64,000 nucleotides of DNA from Hydrogenimonas urashimensis (GTDB taxonomy: Bacteria; Campylobacterota; Campylobacteria; Campylobacterales; Hydrogenimonadaceae): NCBI RefSeq assembly GCF_016593255.1, contig NZ_AP023212.1, positions 2,024,001 to 2,088,000 of the forward strand, in the 5' to 3' direction. How positions within the stretch are numbered: the first letter of the stretch is position 1; every line of letters starts with the position of its first letter. The notes under the pieces were generated by a model. The model was not told the DNA's origin. It did no database searches and was given only the letters and a program-made list of their open reading frames with translations. This document shows positions 9,070-18,553 of the stretch, one piece after another. A program made the position numbers and the translations under genes.

Positions 9070-9525
9070 ATGAAAGTTTCGTGGGGTGTGATGCTCCTTC
9101 CGGCGATGTTCTCGCAGCTCATCGCCGCCGATGCGTCGTGCAGGGGATGCGGTGCCGGCAAGCTGATGCTGCAGTGCGATGTCTATGTGGCACGCCAGGG
9201 GGACCTGAGCAGGCAGCATGTTTGCGAGGAGTATGCCAAAATCGTCGATATCGACGGAGCTTCCGCCAAAGCGGCCTGGTACTATCTGCTTGCGGGAAAA
9301 CCGGAACGGGCGGTGGATGCGGCGCAAAGAGCTCTGCATCAGGGACAGACGTTTGCCGCCGGCTATCTGGCAGAGGCGTATGCCATTTTTGGGAAGCATG
9401 AGGAAGCGAAAAAGTATATGGAGCGTTTCAGAACATTGAAACAGCAGGGAGGCTATATTGAAAAAGAGATAAAAACACTCAGAAAGATCTACCCCTCCGC
9501 CGACTTTTCAGCGCTGAAGGAGTAG
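9070..9525 (+). CDS. Exported Cys-containing TPR-like protein downstream of exbBD
   Basis: 151 residues and not recognised as a named family. It has a signal peptide (about residues 1-19, cut near AADA), then a short Cys-rich stretch, CRGCGAGKLMLQCDV, that could bind a metal or form disulfides. A helical repeat region follows (about 50-130) with TPR-like spacing (AAWYYLLAGKPERAVDAAQ and AGYLAEAYAIFGKHEEA). It starts 9 nt after exbD, so it belongs to the same operon. A periplasmic accessory of the ExbBD motor is plausible but unproven. Confidence 0.7.
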   Translation: MKVSWGVMLLPAMFSQLIAADASCRGCGAGKLMLQCDVYVARQGDLSRQHVCEEYAKIVDIDGASAKAAWYYLLAGKPERAVDAAQRALHQGQTFAAGYLAEAYAIFGKHEEAKKYMERFRTLKQQGGYIEKEIKTLRKIYPSADFSALKE

Positions 9526-9539
9526 ATCGGAAAGCGATG

Positions 9540-9941
9540 CTATTTCGTGTGTGCCTTGTGGGCCGCGATCAGGTCCTCGATGTTCGCACCCAGTACGTAG
9601 ACATTTTCATATCCCAACGCTTCGAGGTACCCCATGACACGGTTGGCGAACCACCCTTTCAGGCAGGCAACGAGAATCGGTGTCGTTTTGTCCTGGGGAA
9701 GAATGTCGAGATAGTCGGCAAACTCCGTATAGGGAGTGTAGTAGGCATCCGGAATGTTCGCTTCTTCGGCATTTTCACCATTCACCTTGGCAGGGGGGCG
9801 GACATCAAGAAGCACAGCCCCGACCTCACGGATCAGTTCGATCCCTTTTTCCATACCGACATTTCCAAGTTCGGCCTTCTCTTTGTTCCGCCGGATGGCC
9901 GATTCGATACGCTCAACGATGTTTTGATCCAATGTCGCCAT
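9540..9941 (-). CDS. Rhodanese-like domain protein
   Basis: A 133-residue single-domain rhodanese with no signal peptide, so probably cytoplasmic sulfur (sulfane) transfer. The rhodanese features are LLDVRPP near residue 45 and an active-site loop VACLKGWFANRV with Cys93. The loop is followed by the usual helix and a final GYENVYVLGANIEDL-like strand/helix. The physiological substrate is unknown. It converges with the TPR-like gene with only 14 nt between stops. Confidence 0.87.
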   Translation of the reverse strand: MATLDQNIVERIESAIRRNKEKAELGNVGMEKGIELIREVGAVLLDVRPPAKVNGENAEEANIPDAYYTPYTEFADYLDILPQDKTTPILVACLKGWFANRVMGYLEALGYENVYVLGANIEDLIAAHKAHTK

Positions 9942-10111
9942 GATCTTCTCCTTCTGAATGGGATTGTTTAGTCGATCTGTGCAGAAATTCTATATCAAAG
10001 AGGCTTAAAAATCAAGATCTTATCGCACTAAATATTGGCGCTTGCACACGATTTGCACATTCCGGTGATAGTGTAGGGTACAGGTCCAGACAGGGACGGA
10101 AAGGATTGCCA

Positions 10112-10552
10112 ATGCAACTGCGTAGATTCTATGCCGAATATTCCCGGGCGGCAGGCTATCTCAAATCGCCTTCCCTCCTTTTTATGCGCCTCATTTTGGC
10201 TCACGGTTTCTACGAACCGGCCATGATGAAATGGAACGATATCGCTGCCGTGAGCGAATGGTTTGCATCGCTTGGAATGCCGATGCCGACACTCAACGCT
10301 TATATGGCGGCTGCAACGGAATTGATAGGAGTGGTACTTCTGACACTGGGGTTCATGACCCGATTTATTGCGCTGCCGCTTATTGTCGTAATGGTTGTGG
10401 CGATTGCCACAGTGCATCTGCCCCACGGATTTTCAGCCGGAAACAACGGGTTCGAGATACCTCTTTACTACATGATCATGCTTTTTGCGCTGATGGCGCA
10501 CGGAGCGGGCCGATTCAGCCTGGACCGCCGGCTCTTCGGAGAGGATGCCTGA
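10112..10552 (+). CDS. DoxX family membrane protein
   Basis: A 146-residue inner membrane protein with four predicted membrane spans and the DoxX pattern: an N-terminal LFMRLILAHGFYEPAMMKW stretch, ASLGMPMPTLNAYMAAATEL, then GFMTRFIALPLIVVM and a final YMIMLFALMAHGAGRFSLDRRL. DoxX-like proteins are linked to redox or quinone-related roles, but function here is unknown. ATG 10112 has AAAGGA six nt upstream. The gap 10553-10798 holds only a weak hairpin near 10629-10650 and no gene I can support. Confidence 0.85.
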   Translation: MQLRRFYAEYSRAAGYLKSPSLLFMRLILAHGFYEPAMMKWNDIAAVSEWFASLGMPMPTLNAYMAAATELIGVVLLTLGFMTRFIALPLIVVMVVAIATVHLPHGFSAGNNGFEIPLYYMIMLFALMAHGAGRFSLDRRLFGEDA

Positions 10553-10798
10553 AAGGCAGGCGATGTGGAGATGTCGGAATTTATCCGACACGGTGATCTG
10601 CCGCATCCGTCTATTCCGGTGTTTTTGAAAAAGGCGGTTTTTGCCTTTCTCATCCTCTTCCGGTTGCCTGTGGGGGTCTGCGACCGTTTCGGCCAACACA
10701 ATCCGCTTTTGATCGACTATCCTCCAAACAAAAAGCCCCGCTGCTTCTTTTTTCCAATCCGTGACTCGAGCCTTTGGAGATGAAGCCTCGGAAGGTCT

Positions 10799-11515
10799 CT
10801 ACAAACAGGCGTCGATGACCGACGCTTCGTTGGGATAGAGGTAGATCTCTACCCGGCGGTTGAGAGCCATATTTGTGGGTGTGTCGTTGGGAACCAGCGG
10901 TTTACTGAAGGAGCATCCCCGTGCGTAGATGGGATTTGCAACTCCCAGACTCTTGAGCAGATTCGCTACACTGAAAGCACGTTTTTGCGAGAGTTTGAGA
11001 TTGTAGTCGTAAGATCCCCGACTGTCGGTATGGCCGACCACTTGTACGATCGTGGAAGGGTAGTTTTTAAGGACATCGACAAGCCGAGTGATTTTCTCCC
11101 GTGCGGCGGGTGTCGGATCCGCGGCATCGGTCTCGAACATCATGGCGCTTTTGAAGGTGATTTTGACATATTTGTCCTGCTTTGTGACGATGATATCCTG
11201 CGTCTTCGCGGCCTCTTTTTCATCCTGGCTGACCGTCGTGTTCATCGAATCGGCCACCTCCTGTGCCTGTTTGTCCAGGTTGTAGCCGATAAGGCCACCG
11301 ACGGCCGCTCCGGCCGCCGCGCCTATCAGTGCACCCTTTCCGCGGTGTCCCTTGCTGACCGCAGCACCGAGCGCGGCACCCGCCAGTGCTCCGATAACGG
11401 CACCCTGTCCGGTTTTCTGCCCGCGGTTTGGCATCGGCTCTTTGGAAGCGCACCCGCCCACCGTCAAAGCGGCTGCAATGGAAAGTGCGATGACTTTTAT
11501 CGGGATATTTTTCAC
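10799..11515 (-). CDS. OmpA-family lipoprotein with glycine-zipper
   Basis: A 238-residue outer membrane lipoprotein. The signal peptide ends in a lipobox with Cys22 (TVGGC). Residues about 37-85 form a glycine zipper (repeated GA/AG dipeptides such as GALAGAALGAAV), typical of membrane-embedded or oligomerising segments. Residues about 115-238 are an OmpA C-terminal peptidoglycan-binding domain with VQVVGHTDSRGSYDYNLKLS and NRRVEI. A clear AAGGAG precedes the ATG. It resembles YiaD/PAL-like proteins that tether the outer membrane to peptidoglycan; it is not a canonical Pal because of the zipper. Confidence 0.9.
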   Translation of the reverse strand: MKNIPIKVIALSIAAALTVGGCASKEPMPNRGQKTGQGAVIGALAGAALGAAVSKGHRGKGALIGAAAGAAVGGLIGYNLDKQAQEVADSMNTTVSQDEKEAAKTQDIIVTKQDKYVKITFKSAMMFETDAADPTPAAREKITRLVDVLKNYPSTIVQVVGHTDSRGSYDYNLKLSQKRAFSVANLLKSLGVANPIYARGCSFSKPLVPNDTPTNMALNRRVEIYLYPNEASVIDACL

Positions 11516-11591
11516 TTTTCACTCCTTTGGAAGACTTTTTGAAATGATATCAATCAAGTGTGAACTCATCGTAAATGAAAAAGGGATTGGA

Positions 11592-11597
11592 TATAAT
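11592..11597 (+). promoter_or_regulatory. -10 box upstream of mutS
   Basis: TATAAT 31 nt before the GTG start of the MutS gene; no clear -35 hexamer. Confidence 0.45.
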
Positions 11598-11627
11598 TAT
11601 TTTATTGCTACAGGAAGGTGACGACGG

Positions 11628-14582
11628 GTGCAGATCGAAGCGATCAACGAGCTTTTGAATGACAAGAAACGGCTTTTGACCGATATCTATTTCGAGCTTC
11701 AGAAGCGTTTCGAGGAAAAGTACGGTCCGGATACCGTCGTCGTGATGGAAGTGGGCACTTTTTTCGAAGTGTATGAAGTCAACAACGACACTCTTAAAAT
11801 CGGCAAGGCCAAAGAGATCGCCGAACTGCTCAATATCCAGTTGACAAGAAAAAACAAGACCATTCTCGAAAACTCCGTCGCCAATCCGATGATGGCGGGC
11901 TGGCCTTCGGTCTCGCTGGACCGGTACCTTTCTCGTCTCGTTCAGAGCAAAAAATACACCATCGTACTGGTTCGGCAGAAAGGCGTGCCGCCCAAAGTCA
12001 AACGCTATATCGGCAACATCCTCTCGCCGGGAACCAATTTCGACTATCTCGTCGAGCCGACCGAAAACTATCTGGTCAGCCTGATCGTCGATATCAACAA
12101 CGGCATCTACTCCTGCGGTTACAGTGCCATTGATGTGAGCACCGGGAAGACCTGGCTTAACGAGATACACGGTACCAGGGAGGACAAGACGTACGCCCTG
12201 GACGAAGTCTTCAATATGCTCCAGAGTTACAATACCTCGGAACTGCTGCTGACACTCAACGATGCCTCGATCGATGCGGAATGGATCGTGCGCTACCTCG
12301 AAATCGAAGGGCATATCAGCTACACCGTCGGAACCACTCATCACAAAATCGCCTACCAAAACGAACTGTTCGCCAATGTCTACGGCATACGTTCCTTTCT
12401 GAGCCCCATCGAATATCTCGACCTGGAACGCTACCCCTATGCCTCCGAATCGCTTTCTTTGTTGATCGATTTCATCATCGAGCACGATGCCGCACTCATC
12501 GAAAAGATGAACCGTCCCGTGTTTCTCGGTGGCCAGCACTTCGTCTACCTGGGCAACAATGCCCTGGAACAGCTCAATATCATCAGTCGGGACCCTGACG
12601 AGATGACGCTGCTCAAACTGATCGATATGACATCCACCGCCATAGGGAAGCGTCTTTTCAAGGAGCGGCTGCTCAATCCCATCTGCGACGAGAAGGAGCT
12701 GCGACGCCGCTACGATCTGGCCGAAAAGGTGGCCGACCATACCCAGAACTTCGCCAATACGCTCAAAGAGGTCTATGACCTGGAGCGGATTTTGCGCCGT
12801 ATCAAACTGGGCAAGCTTCACCCCTTTGAGATCGTCTATCTGCACGATTCACTCAAAGCGCTCGAACAGCTGGTCTGGGAGGCACAAGGGATCGGAATCG
12901 ACGTGGAAGAGGATCTGCGGGTCCGGATCGAAGGGTTCGTGAAGGAGCTGGAGAGGACTTTTTTGCTGGATGAGTGCGCCAAATACCGCCGTGACCAGAT
13001 TGAGAGCAACATTTTCCAGCCCGGCATCAATCTCTTTGTCGATCAGATTGTGGAAGAGAACAGAAAACAGATGCAGAGGCTCGAAGCAATCCGGTTGCAT
13101 GTCGAAAACTTTTTCGAGCGCGGTGAAAGCGATACCGAATATGTCACCCTCGGATGGCTGGAGAGCGAGGGCTATTTCCTCACCATGACCCGAACGCGCT
13201 TCGGCATGATCGAAAAAGATCTGATGGAGAGTTTTCTCCTGCTGGACGGCAACCATTATTTCCTGCGGGATTTCACTTACAAAAAGCTCAAGAACAGCGT
13301 CAAGATCACGTCGAAGCTCATCGACGAGATCTCCAGGGCGGTCATGGCGAACCAGTCCCGCATCGTGGCGCTCATCAAACAGAGCTATGTCGAGTCACTC
13401 GAGCTGCTCGAAAAACGGTATGCGCAGCTTCTGGAGCAGATCATCGCATTCGTTGGCCGTTTCGACGTGGCGATCGCCACGTCGCGGGCGGCGAAGCAGT
13501 TTAACTATGTTCGCCCCGAAATACTCACCCGAAGAGAGAACGGGGATGAGCATACGCTGGAGTTCATCGGACTGCGCCATCCTCTCATCGAATCCCGGGA
13601 AGAGAACGGTATCTACATACCCAACGATCTGATGATGGGCGATCTGCCAAAAAAGGCGGTGCACGACCATGTCACTCTCCAGGCGAGCGACAACAAGCCG
13701 GTTAGAGGCGTGCTGCTTTACGGCATCAACTCCAGCGGCAAGAGCTCTTTGATGAAAAGTGTCGGCATGGCGGTCATCATGGCGCAGGCCGGCTTTTTCG
13801 TTCCCGCCGCCTCGATGCGTTTTCACCTTTTCGACAAGCTTTTTACGCGCATCGTGAGCAAGGACAATCTCTACAAGGGGCTCAGCACCTTCGCCATCGA
13901 GATGATGGAGCTCAAGAATATTTTCAACAGAGCCGGCAGGCATTCGCTTGTCCTGGGTGATGAGATAAGCCACGGCACCGAAACCGAATCGGCTCTGGCC
14001 ATTGTCGCCAGCGCGGTAAAAAGGCTCCACGATCTTGGGACCCTTTTCATCGTGGCGACGCACCTGCACAAACTGACCGAACTGGAAACGGTGACGGGGC
14101 TGGATGGGGTCGTTTTCCTGCATCTGGCGGTCGAATACGACGAAGCGGAGGACAGGCTGCTGTATAACCGAAAACTGATGCCCGGTTCGGGCAGTACCCT
14201 TTACGGGCTCGAATTCGCCCGTTCCCTCCATATGGACCGACGTTTCATTGAGACCGCCTACACGATCCGCGAATCGCTCAGCGGAAACGAAGAGAGCATC
14301 AAGCGGTTGAAAAAGAAGAAGCGAAGCCGCTACAACAAAGAGCTTTACCTCAGCAGCTGCGCCCTCTGCGGCGCACCTGTGGAGGAGGTGCACCATATCG
14401 CGCCCAGGGCAAAGGCGGATGCGGAGGGAAAGATCGGCCACTTCCACCAGAACCACCGCTACAATCTCATTCCCCTTTGCAAAAGGCACCATCGGCTCGT
14501 CCACGAGGGCAAAGTGGTCATTCACGGATTTGTCATGACCGATGAGGGGCTTCAACTGCGATATATCGAGAGATCGGAATAG
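11628..14582 (+). CDS. mutS: MutS7-type MutS protein fused to an HNH endonuclease
   Basis: A 984-residue protein expected to bind mismatched or damaged DNA and possibly nick it. GTG start with AGGAAGG upstream. The N-terminus has a MutS domain I with the mismatch-wedge pattern in GTFFEVYE (Phe-x-Glu). The middle holds the connector, lever and clamp helices. The ATPase has Walker [10 protein letters not shown] near residue 700, Walker [11 protein letters not shown] and VATHLHKL. The last about 75 residues form an HNH domain: CALC (about 910-913), VHHIAP, and [10 protein letters not shown]. This MutS-HNH layout matches the MutS7 subfamily known from Campylobacterota, some giant viruses and octocoral mitochondria. 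I infer that the built-in nuclease could replace MutL/MutH nicking; Campylobacterota generally lack a classical MutS1/MutL system. Confidence 0.9.
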   Translation: MQIEAINELLNDKKRLLTDIYFELQKRFEEKYGPDTVVVMEVGTFFEVYEVNNDTLKIGKAKEIAELLNIQLTRKNKTILENSVANPMMAGWPSVSLDRYLSRLVQSKKYTIVLVRQKGVPPKVKRYIGNILSPGTNFDYLVEPTENYLVSLIVDINNGIYSCGYSAIDVSTGKTWLNEIHGTREDKTYALDEVFNMLQSYNTSELLLTLNDASIDAEWIVRYLEIEGHISYTVGTTHHKIAYQNELFANVYGIRSFLSPIEYLDLERYPYASESLSLLIDFIIEHDAALIEKMNRPVFLGGQHFVYLGNNALEQLNIISRDPDEMTLLKLIDMTSTAIGKRLFKERLLNPICDEKELRRRYDLAEKVADHTQNFANTLKEVYDLERILRRIKLGKLHPFEIVYLHDSLKALEQLVWEAQGIGIDVEEDLRVRIEGFVKELERTFLLDECAKYRRDQIESNIFQPGINLFVDQIVEENRKQMQRLEAIRLHVENFFERGESDTEYVTLGWLESEGYFLTMTRTRFGMIEKDLMESFLLLDGNHYFLRDFTYKKLKNSVKITSKLIDEISRAVMANQSRIVALIKQSYVESLELLEKRYAQLLEQIIAFVGRFDVAIATSRAAKQFNYVRPEILTRRENGDEHTLEFIGLRHPLIESREENGIYIPNDLMMGDLPKKAVHDHVTLQASDNKPVRGVLLYGINSSGKSSLMKSVGMAVIMAQAGFFVPAASMRFHLFDKLFTRIVSKDNLYKGLSTFAIEMMELKNIFNRAGRHSLVLGDEISHGTETESALAIVASAVKRLHDLGTLFIVATHLHKLTELETVTGLDGVVFLHLAVEYDEAEDRLLYNRKLMPGSGSTLYGLEFARSLHMDRRFIETAYTIRESLSGNEESIKRLKKKKRSRYNKELYLSSCALCGAPVEEVHHIAPRAKADAEGKIGHFHQNHRYNLIPLCKRHHRLVHEGKVVIHGFVMTDEGLQLRYIERSE

Positions 14583-14608
14583 ACTCTCTTTCTTTAGCTT
14601 TTTTTATG

Positions 14609-14614
14609 TATAAT
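14609..14614 (+). promoter_or_regulatory. -10 box upstream of the DUF2231 gene
   Basis: TATAAT preceded by a TG dinucleotide one base away and a T-rich run, 39 nt before the start codon at 14653. Confidence 0.45.
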
Positions 14615-14652
14615 CGTTCAAATTCACAAATCCACTGAATCAAGGAGAACCC

Positions 14653-15633
14653 ATGAGCCTGCCTGTCATCGACATTCCAATCAAGCTGCCCTTCGAGGTG
14701 CCGCTGCTTGTGCACCCGATCTTCGTCCATTTCGCCATAGCGATTCCCGTGATCGTCTTTCTGCTCGAAATTGCCAACATCAAAGCAAGAAACCGTGCCG
14801 TCAGCGTGACATCGCTCTTTTTGATGACATTGGCGCTTCTGGTCTATGCCGGAGCATTCTTCGCGGGAAAAGCCGACGGTTCGAACGCCTTCGCGCTGCT
14901 CGCTCCGGAAGTCCAGGAGGAGTTGAAGTTCCACAAGCTGCTGGGAACCTATCTGGTTTATGCGATCGGGGTGCTTTTCGTACTGAAGCTTTTGGCGATG
15001 CTGGTCAAGAAGCCATGGGCGCGGGACTTTTTCCTCGCGATGCTGCTCATCTTCATCGGTGTCCTGTTCAAACAGGGCAAAGACGGCGGAGAACTGGTCT
15101 ATAAATACGGCGTAAACGTCGAAGCGGTGAACCAGCTGCAGGACAAAGTCGACGAGATGGAGTACGAGATAGAGGATCTCAAGAAGGCCAAGGAGGCTCC
15201 CGCCGGCAAGGCAACCGAAACGCCCGCCGAATCCCACGAAGCGGCTCCGGCGACAGAAGGCGCTTCCGAAGCTCCCTCCGGGGAGCAAGAAAGCGGTATG
15301 AAAGAGACCGCTCCCGCCGAAGAATCGCATGGAACGGCTCCTGCTATGGAGCATCATGAAGCCGTGCCGGGCGAAGGTTCTCAAGAAACCGCCCCCGCGG
15401 AAGAGTCCCATGAAGCGGCACCAGCCGAACACAAAGAGGAAACATCGATGCAAAAGGCTGCACAGGAAGCGGCGGAGGAAGCCGGTACGGCTCTGCATGA
15501 AAAAGTGCAGGAGGCTGCCGAAGCCGTTGGGGAAGCGGCAGAGGGTGCTGTGGAGGAATCCGCGGAAGCTGCGCATGAATCCGCCGAAAGCGAGTCGGCA
15601 GCGGAGAGCAGCACCGAACATACCGAACCCTGA
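14653..15633 (+). CDS. DUF2231 membrane protein with long Ala/Glu-rich C-terminal tail
   Basis: 326 residues. The N-terminal 150 form a four-helix membrane domain of the DUF2231 type, beginning with LLVHPIFVHFAIAIP, whose His residues suggest heme or metal contact in some relatives. A short coiled-coil (about 155-180, LQDKVDEMEYEIEDLKKAK) follows. Residues about 185-260 carry several imperfect ESHEAAPAE-like units. The last 65 residues are Ala/Glu-rich and predicted helical, resembling repeats in apolipoprotein-like or LEA-like segments. AAGGAG precedes the ATG. Its stop overlaps the helicase start by one nt. Function unknown. Confidence 0.75.
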   Translation: MSLPVIDIPIKLPFEVPLLVHPIFVHFAIAIPVIVFLLEIANIKARNRAVSVTSLFLMTLALLVYAGAFFAGKADGSNAFALLAPEVQEELKFHKLLGTYLVYAIGVLFVLKLLAMLVKKPWARDFFLAMLLIFIGVLFKQGKDGGELVYKYGVNVEAVNQLQDKVDEMEYEIEDLKKAKEAPAGKATETPAESHEAAPATEGASEAPSGEQESGMKETAPAEESHGTAPAMEHHEAVPGEGSQETAPAEESHEAAPAEHKEETSMQKAAQEAAEEAGTALHEKVQEAAEAVGEAAEGAVEESAEAAHESAESESAAESSTEHTEP

Positions 15634-17819
15634 TGCCCCCCAAGCGACCGCTTCCTTTCGTCCTGCCCGCCTCGCTCGATGCGCGGAAACGGTCCGCTCG
15701 GCTGCGTCGCCACAAAATCAAACCCTCCAATATCGCCCGTACCTTCGAAGGGGACGGGTGGATTCTCTATATTCCCACAAAAAAGAGTTACTTCAAACTT
15801 CCCAAAGAGATGGTTCCCAGCCGGGAACTGGAACACCGTATCCGAAAGATTCACGACTACATCGAAGAGTACAAGGCGCTGATCGATGTGGAACGGCATG
15901 CCGAGATGCAGGCGCGGCTGCGCGAGATTCGTTCCATCAGCGGCAGGGAGCGTGAAATCTACGGCCGCGCGATTTTGGGACTCAAAGGGCGTTCGGCCGG
16001 ACAGAAGTTCGACTTCTATCTGGTGCGGTTCAGTCGTGACCGGATCATCGAAACGGAGATCGGCAGCGGCGATATCGTTCTGATATCCCGGGGAGAACCT
16101 CTCCGAAGCGAGCTGACGGCGACAGTGATGCAGGTGGCCAGAAATTTTGTCGAAGTCGCCTTTTCGCAAAAACCGCCCCCGTGGGTCAAGGAGGCCCAGA
16201 TCCGTCTTGATCTCTATGTCAACGACATCACCTTCAAGCGCATGGAGGCCAATCTCGAAACGATGCGCCACATGCCGGCGCCCTACAGCAGGATGCGGGA
16301 CATCGTTTTGGGCCTTGCGGACCCGATGCCGGCAAAAGCGGTGCCTTTCGATCCAAAAAACCGTCGACTGAACGCCACACAGCAAGAAGCGGTGGCTTTG
16401 GCACTGGGCAGCGGAGATGTCGCTTTGATTCACGGACCGCCGGGAACCGGCAAGACGACGGCGGTTGTGGAGGCGATCTTGCAGTTCGTCGCGAAAGGGA
16501 AAAAGGTACTCGCCGCCGCCGACTCCAACGTCGCTGTGGACAATATGCTCGAAAAACTGGCCGAATCCGATACTCTCGGGATGGTGCGTATCGGTCATCC
16601 GGCGCGTATCGGGGAGAAACTGGAATCCTACTCGCTTTTCGCACAGGTCGAACGGGACGAGAGAAGCAGGAGAGTCAAAGCGATGCTTCAGGAGGCGCAG
16701 AAACTGGTGGAAGAGAGGAACCGCTACAGCAAGCCGACATCCGCGAGGCTCAGAGGCATGTCGAAAGAGCGCGTCAAGACGTTGGCGGCGACGGGAAGAG
16801 CCTATCGCGGGGTGGATGTCAAAACGATCCAATCGATGGCCGCGTGGATCCGGGAGGATGAAAAAGTCGAGCGTTTCTACAGTGCCATTCGCGAGTTGGA
16901 AGCCGCCATCGTCCGCGATATCATCGCCAAAGCCGATGTGGTGCTTTCGACCAACGGCATGATCGGTTCGGAGGTGCTCGAAGGTGTGACCTTCGATGTC
17001 GCTGTCATCGACGAAGCGAGTCAGCAGATGGAGCCTTCGACCCTGATGCCGATGCTGCGTGCGCCCAAAGCGGTGCTGGCGGGTGATCACAAACAGCTGC
17101 CGCCGACCGTGATCAGCAATCTTGACATACTCGGACATTCTCTTTTTGAACGGCTGATGGAAAGAAACGGGGTGCCCTCGGCCATGCTGAAGGTGCAGTA
17201 CCGGATGAACGAAACGGTCATGGATTTCCCCAACCGCCTGATGTACGGCGGTGCCCTGAAGGCCGATGCTTCGGTCGCCGGCAGGAGGCTCGCCCTCGCC
17301 GAGCTTTCGGCAGATAGACAGATTGCCTCCTTGCTCGATCCCGAAAAACCGGTGGTGTTCGGCGACACTTCCGCTTTGGATGCCGACGAGGTGCTGCAGG
17401 TACGCTCGACCTCCTATGAAAATCCGATCGAAGCGGAGTGGATAGGCAGAATTGTCAGGTCACTTTCCGAAGGAGGCGTTTCGCCCGAAGAAGTGGGTGT
17501 CATCACGCCCTACCTGGCCCAGGTCAAACGGATTCGCCAATGGATGGATGAGGAAGGTTTGGCCTGCGAAGTCAAGAGTGTCGACGGTTTCCAGGGGAGA
17601 GAGAAGGAGGTGATACTCATCTCGTTCGTCCGGTCGAATCCGGCGAAAGCGATCGGGTTCGTCAAAGACCGTCGACGACTCAATGTGGCGATGACCCGTG
17701 CCAAAAGCAAACTTGTCATGATCGGTGATGGGGGAACGCTGGAGCCCAACGAACCTTTTACCGAGCTTTTTGATTGGCTGCGGACGTATGGTCGGATTGT
17801 GCCACTTCAAGAGGGGTGA
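15633..17819 (+). CDS. SF1B DNA/RNA helicase (IGHMBP2/UPF1-like)
   Basis: A 728-residue superfamily 1 helicase of the AAA_11/AAA_12 type. It has an N-terminal beta-rich domain (about 1-230) and motif I IHGPPGTGKTT near residue 270. Motif II is VIDEASQQMEPS, followed by motif III AGDHKQLPPT, motif IV/Va pieces LKVQYRMNE and VKSVDGFQGREKE, and motif VI NVAMTRAKSKL. The Q-L-P-P-T and DEAS motifs are typical of UPF1-like 5'-3' helicases. Bacterial members are poorly characterised; a role in replication-transcription conflict or RNA metabolism is possible. The TGATG overlap with the preceding gene implies coupled translation. Confidence 0.9.
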   Translation: MPPKRPLPFVLPASLDARKRSARLRRHKIKPSNIARTFEGDGWILYIPTKKSYFKLPKEMVPSRELEHRIRKIHDYIEEYKALIDVERHAEMQARLREIRSISGREREIYGRAILGLKGRSAGQKFDFYLVRFSRDRIIETEIGSGDIVLISRGEPLRSELTATVMQVARNFVEVAFSQKPPPWVKEAQIRLDLYVNDITFKRMEANLETMRHMPAPYSRMRDIVLGLADPMPAKAVPFDPKNRRLNATQQEAVALALGSGDVALIHGPPGTGKTTAVVEAILQFVAKGKKVLAAADSNVAVDNMLEKLAESDTLGMVRIGHPARIGEKLESYSLFAQVERDERSRRVKAMLQEAQKLVEERNRYSKPTSARLRGMSKERVKTLAATGRAYRGVDVKTIQSMAAWIREDEKVERFYSAIRELEAAIVRDIIAKADVVLSTNGMIGSEVLEGVTFDVAVIDEASQQMEPSTLMPMLRAPKAVLAGDHKQLPPTVISNLDILGHSLFERLMERNGVPSAMLKVQYRMNETVMDFPNRLMYGGALKADASVAGRRLALAELSADRQIASLLDPEKPVVFGDTSALDADEVLQVRSTSYENPIEAEWIGRIVRSLSEGGVSPEEVGVITPYLAQVKRIRQWMDEEGLACEVKSVDGFQGREKEVILISFVRSNPAKAIGFVKDRRRLNVAMTRAKSKLVMIGDGGTLEPNEPFTELFDWLRTYGRIVPLQEG

Positions 17820-17892
17820 GAGCGCCGCTGCGCACCGGTGAAAATGGCGGAGAGTTAATGGGAAACCGAAGCATGCCGCGTCTCCCAATCAC

Positions 17893-17908
17893 CGATCATC
17901 GATGATCG
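17893..17908. other. 16-bp perfect palindrome between convergent genes
   Basis: A perfect 16-bp inverted repeat centred on ATCGAT lies in the 115-nt gap between the helicase and PAS gene stops. It has no loop and no following T tract, so it is a poor intrinsic terminator; a protein-binding site or chance are alternatives. Confidence 0.35.
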
Positions 17909-17934
17909 AATCGGCCACGGTTGCCGTGCCTAAA

Positions 17935-18459
17935 TCAGTAGAATCGATGGATCTCTTCGAGAAGATTGTCGAAAGTGACATCCTCTCCCGCTTCGTGCAA
18001 TACTTCGTTGAGGTACTTTTCGCTGGCCTCCATACCGCCCTCTTTTTCGATTTCCGTCAACTTTCTGTAGAGCGGGTCGAGGACATCCTTGACATGTTTT
18101 GAGACCGCTTTGCGATAGGCACGGTATCCTGTAATCTCCTTGGTGTTGATGTCACGGATGATTTCGAAGTGGGTGAACACCCAGTAGTAGCGTCCGTCCT
18201 TGGCCAGGTTCTTGATGGCGACGTTGATGTTCTTGCCCGCTTTCAGACGGTCCCACAGGAGTTTGAAAGCGATTTTCGGCATGTCGGGATGACGGACGAT
18301 ACTGTGGGGCTGACCGATCAGTTCGTCCCTGGAGTACCCCGATATTTCGCAGAAATAGTCGTTGACATCGGTGATGATCCCTTTCGTATCCGTCTGGCTT
18401 TCGATGTATTTGGTATTGTCGAGTTGAATCTCTTCGTTTTTAGGTTCCGGTCGCTTCAT
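17935..18459 (-). CDS. Single PAS-domain protein (Aer-like), divergent from nosZ
   Basis: 174 residues with one PAS domain (about 20-130) of the Aer/redox-sensing kind: GIITDVNDYFCEISGYSRDELIG, then HSIVRHPDMP, and DGRYYWVFTHFEIIRD. There is no output domain; a short helical tail ends the protein. Such proteins may bind FAD or act as stand-alone chemotaxis/energy-taxis modules. I chose ATG 18459 (AGGGG upstream) over 18477 because the predicted transcript starts near 18483, leaving a 24-nt leader. It shares a symmetric FNR-type site with nosZ, suggesting co-induction under oxygen limitation. Confidence 0.8.
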   Translation of the reverse strand: MKRPEPKNEEIQLDNTKYIESQTDTKGIITDVNDYFCEISGYSRDELIGQPHSIVRHPDMPKIAFKLLWDRLKAGKNINVAIKNLAKDGRYYWVFTHFEIIRDINTKEITGYRAYRKAVSKHVKDVLDPLYRKLTEIEKEGGMEASEKYLNEVLHEAGEDVTFDNLLEEIHRFY

Positions 18460-18489
18460 GGAATGCCCCTTTTTCATTATTTTAACTGA

Positions 18490-18495
18490 TTTATA
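18490..18495 (-). promoter_or_regulatory. -10 box of the PAS gene promoter
   Basis: TATAAA on the minus strand, separated by exactly 22 nt from the FNR-type box at 18518-18531. With a start point about 7 nt downstream (near 18483), the box centre is at -41.5. Confidence 0.55.
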
Positions 18496-18517
18496 CTATA
18501 AATGATTTTGCAAAAAA

Positions 18518-18531
18518 TTGACATACGTCAA
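18518..18531. promoter_or_regulatory. CRP/FNR-family operator shared by nosZ and the PAS gene
   Basis: TTGAC-N4-GTCAA, a dyad close to the FNR/DNR consensus TTGAT-N4-ATCAA. The arms are perfectly complementary. Matching -10 hexamers lie 22 nt away on both sides (18490-18495 minus, 18554-18559 plus), placing the centre at -41.5 for both divergent promoters, the class II activator position. A specific regulator gene is not present in the window. Confidence 0.75.
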
Positions 18532-18553
18532 GAAAAATTAACGTTAAATTAAC

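Noticed and set aside
10565-10783. Possible 72-residue gene between doxX and the OmpA gene
   Set aside because: No ribosome site, no recognisable motif and unusual composition; I left the region as intergenic.
11544-11557. FNR-like dyad upstream of the OmpA-type gene
   Set aside because: One arm has a mismatch and the site is only about 35 nt from the start codon, so it cannot be at -41.5 for a sensible transcript start.
15381-17138. 585-codon frame antisense to the DUF2231 and helicase genes
   Set aside because: Spans two good sense genes and encodes low-complexity, His/Arg-rich sequence without motifs.
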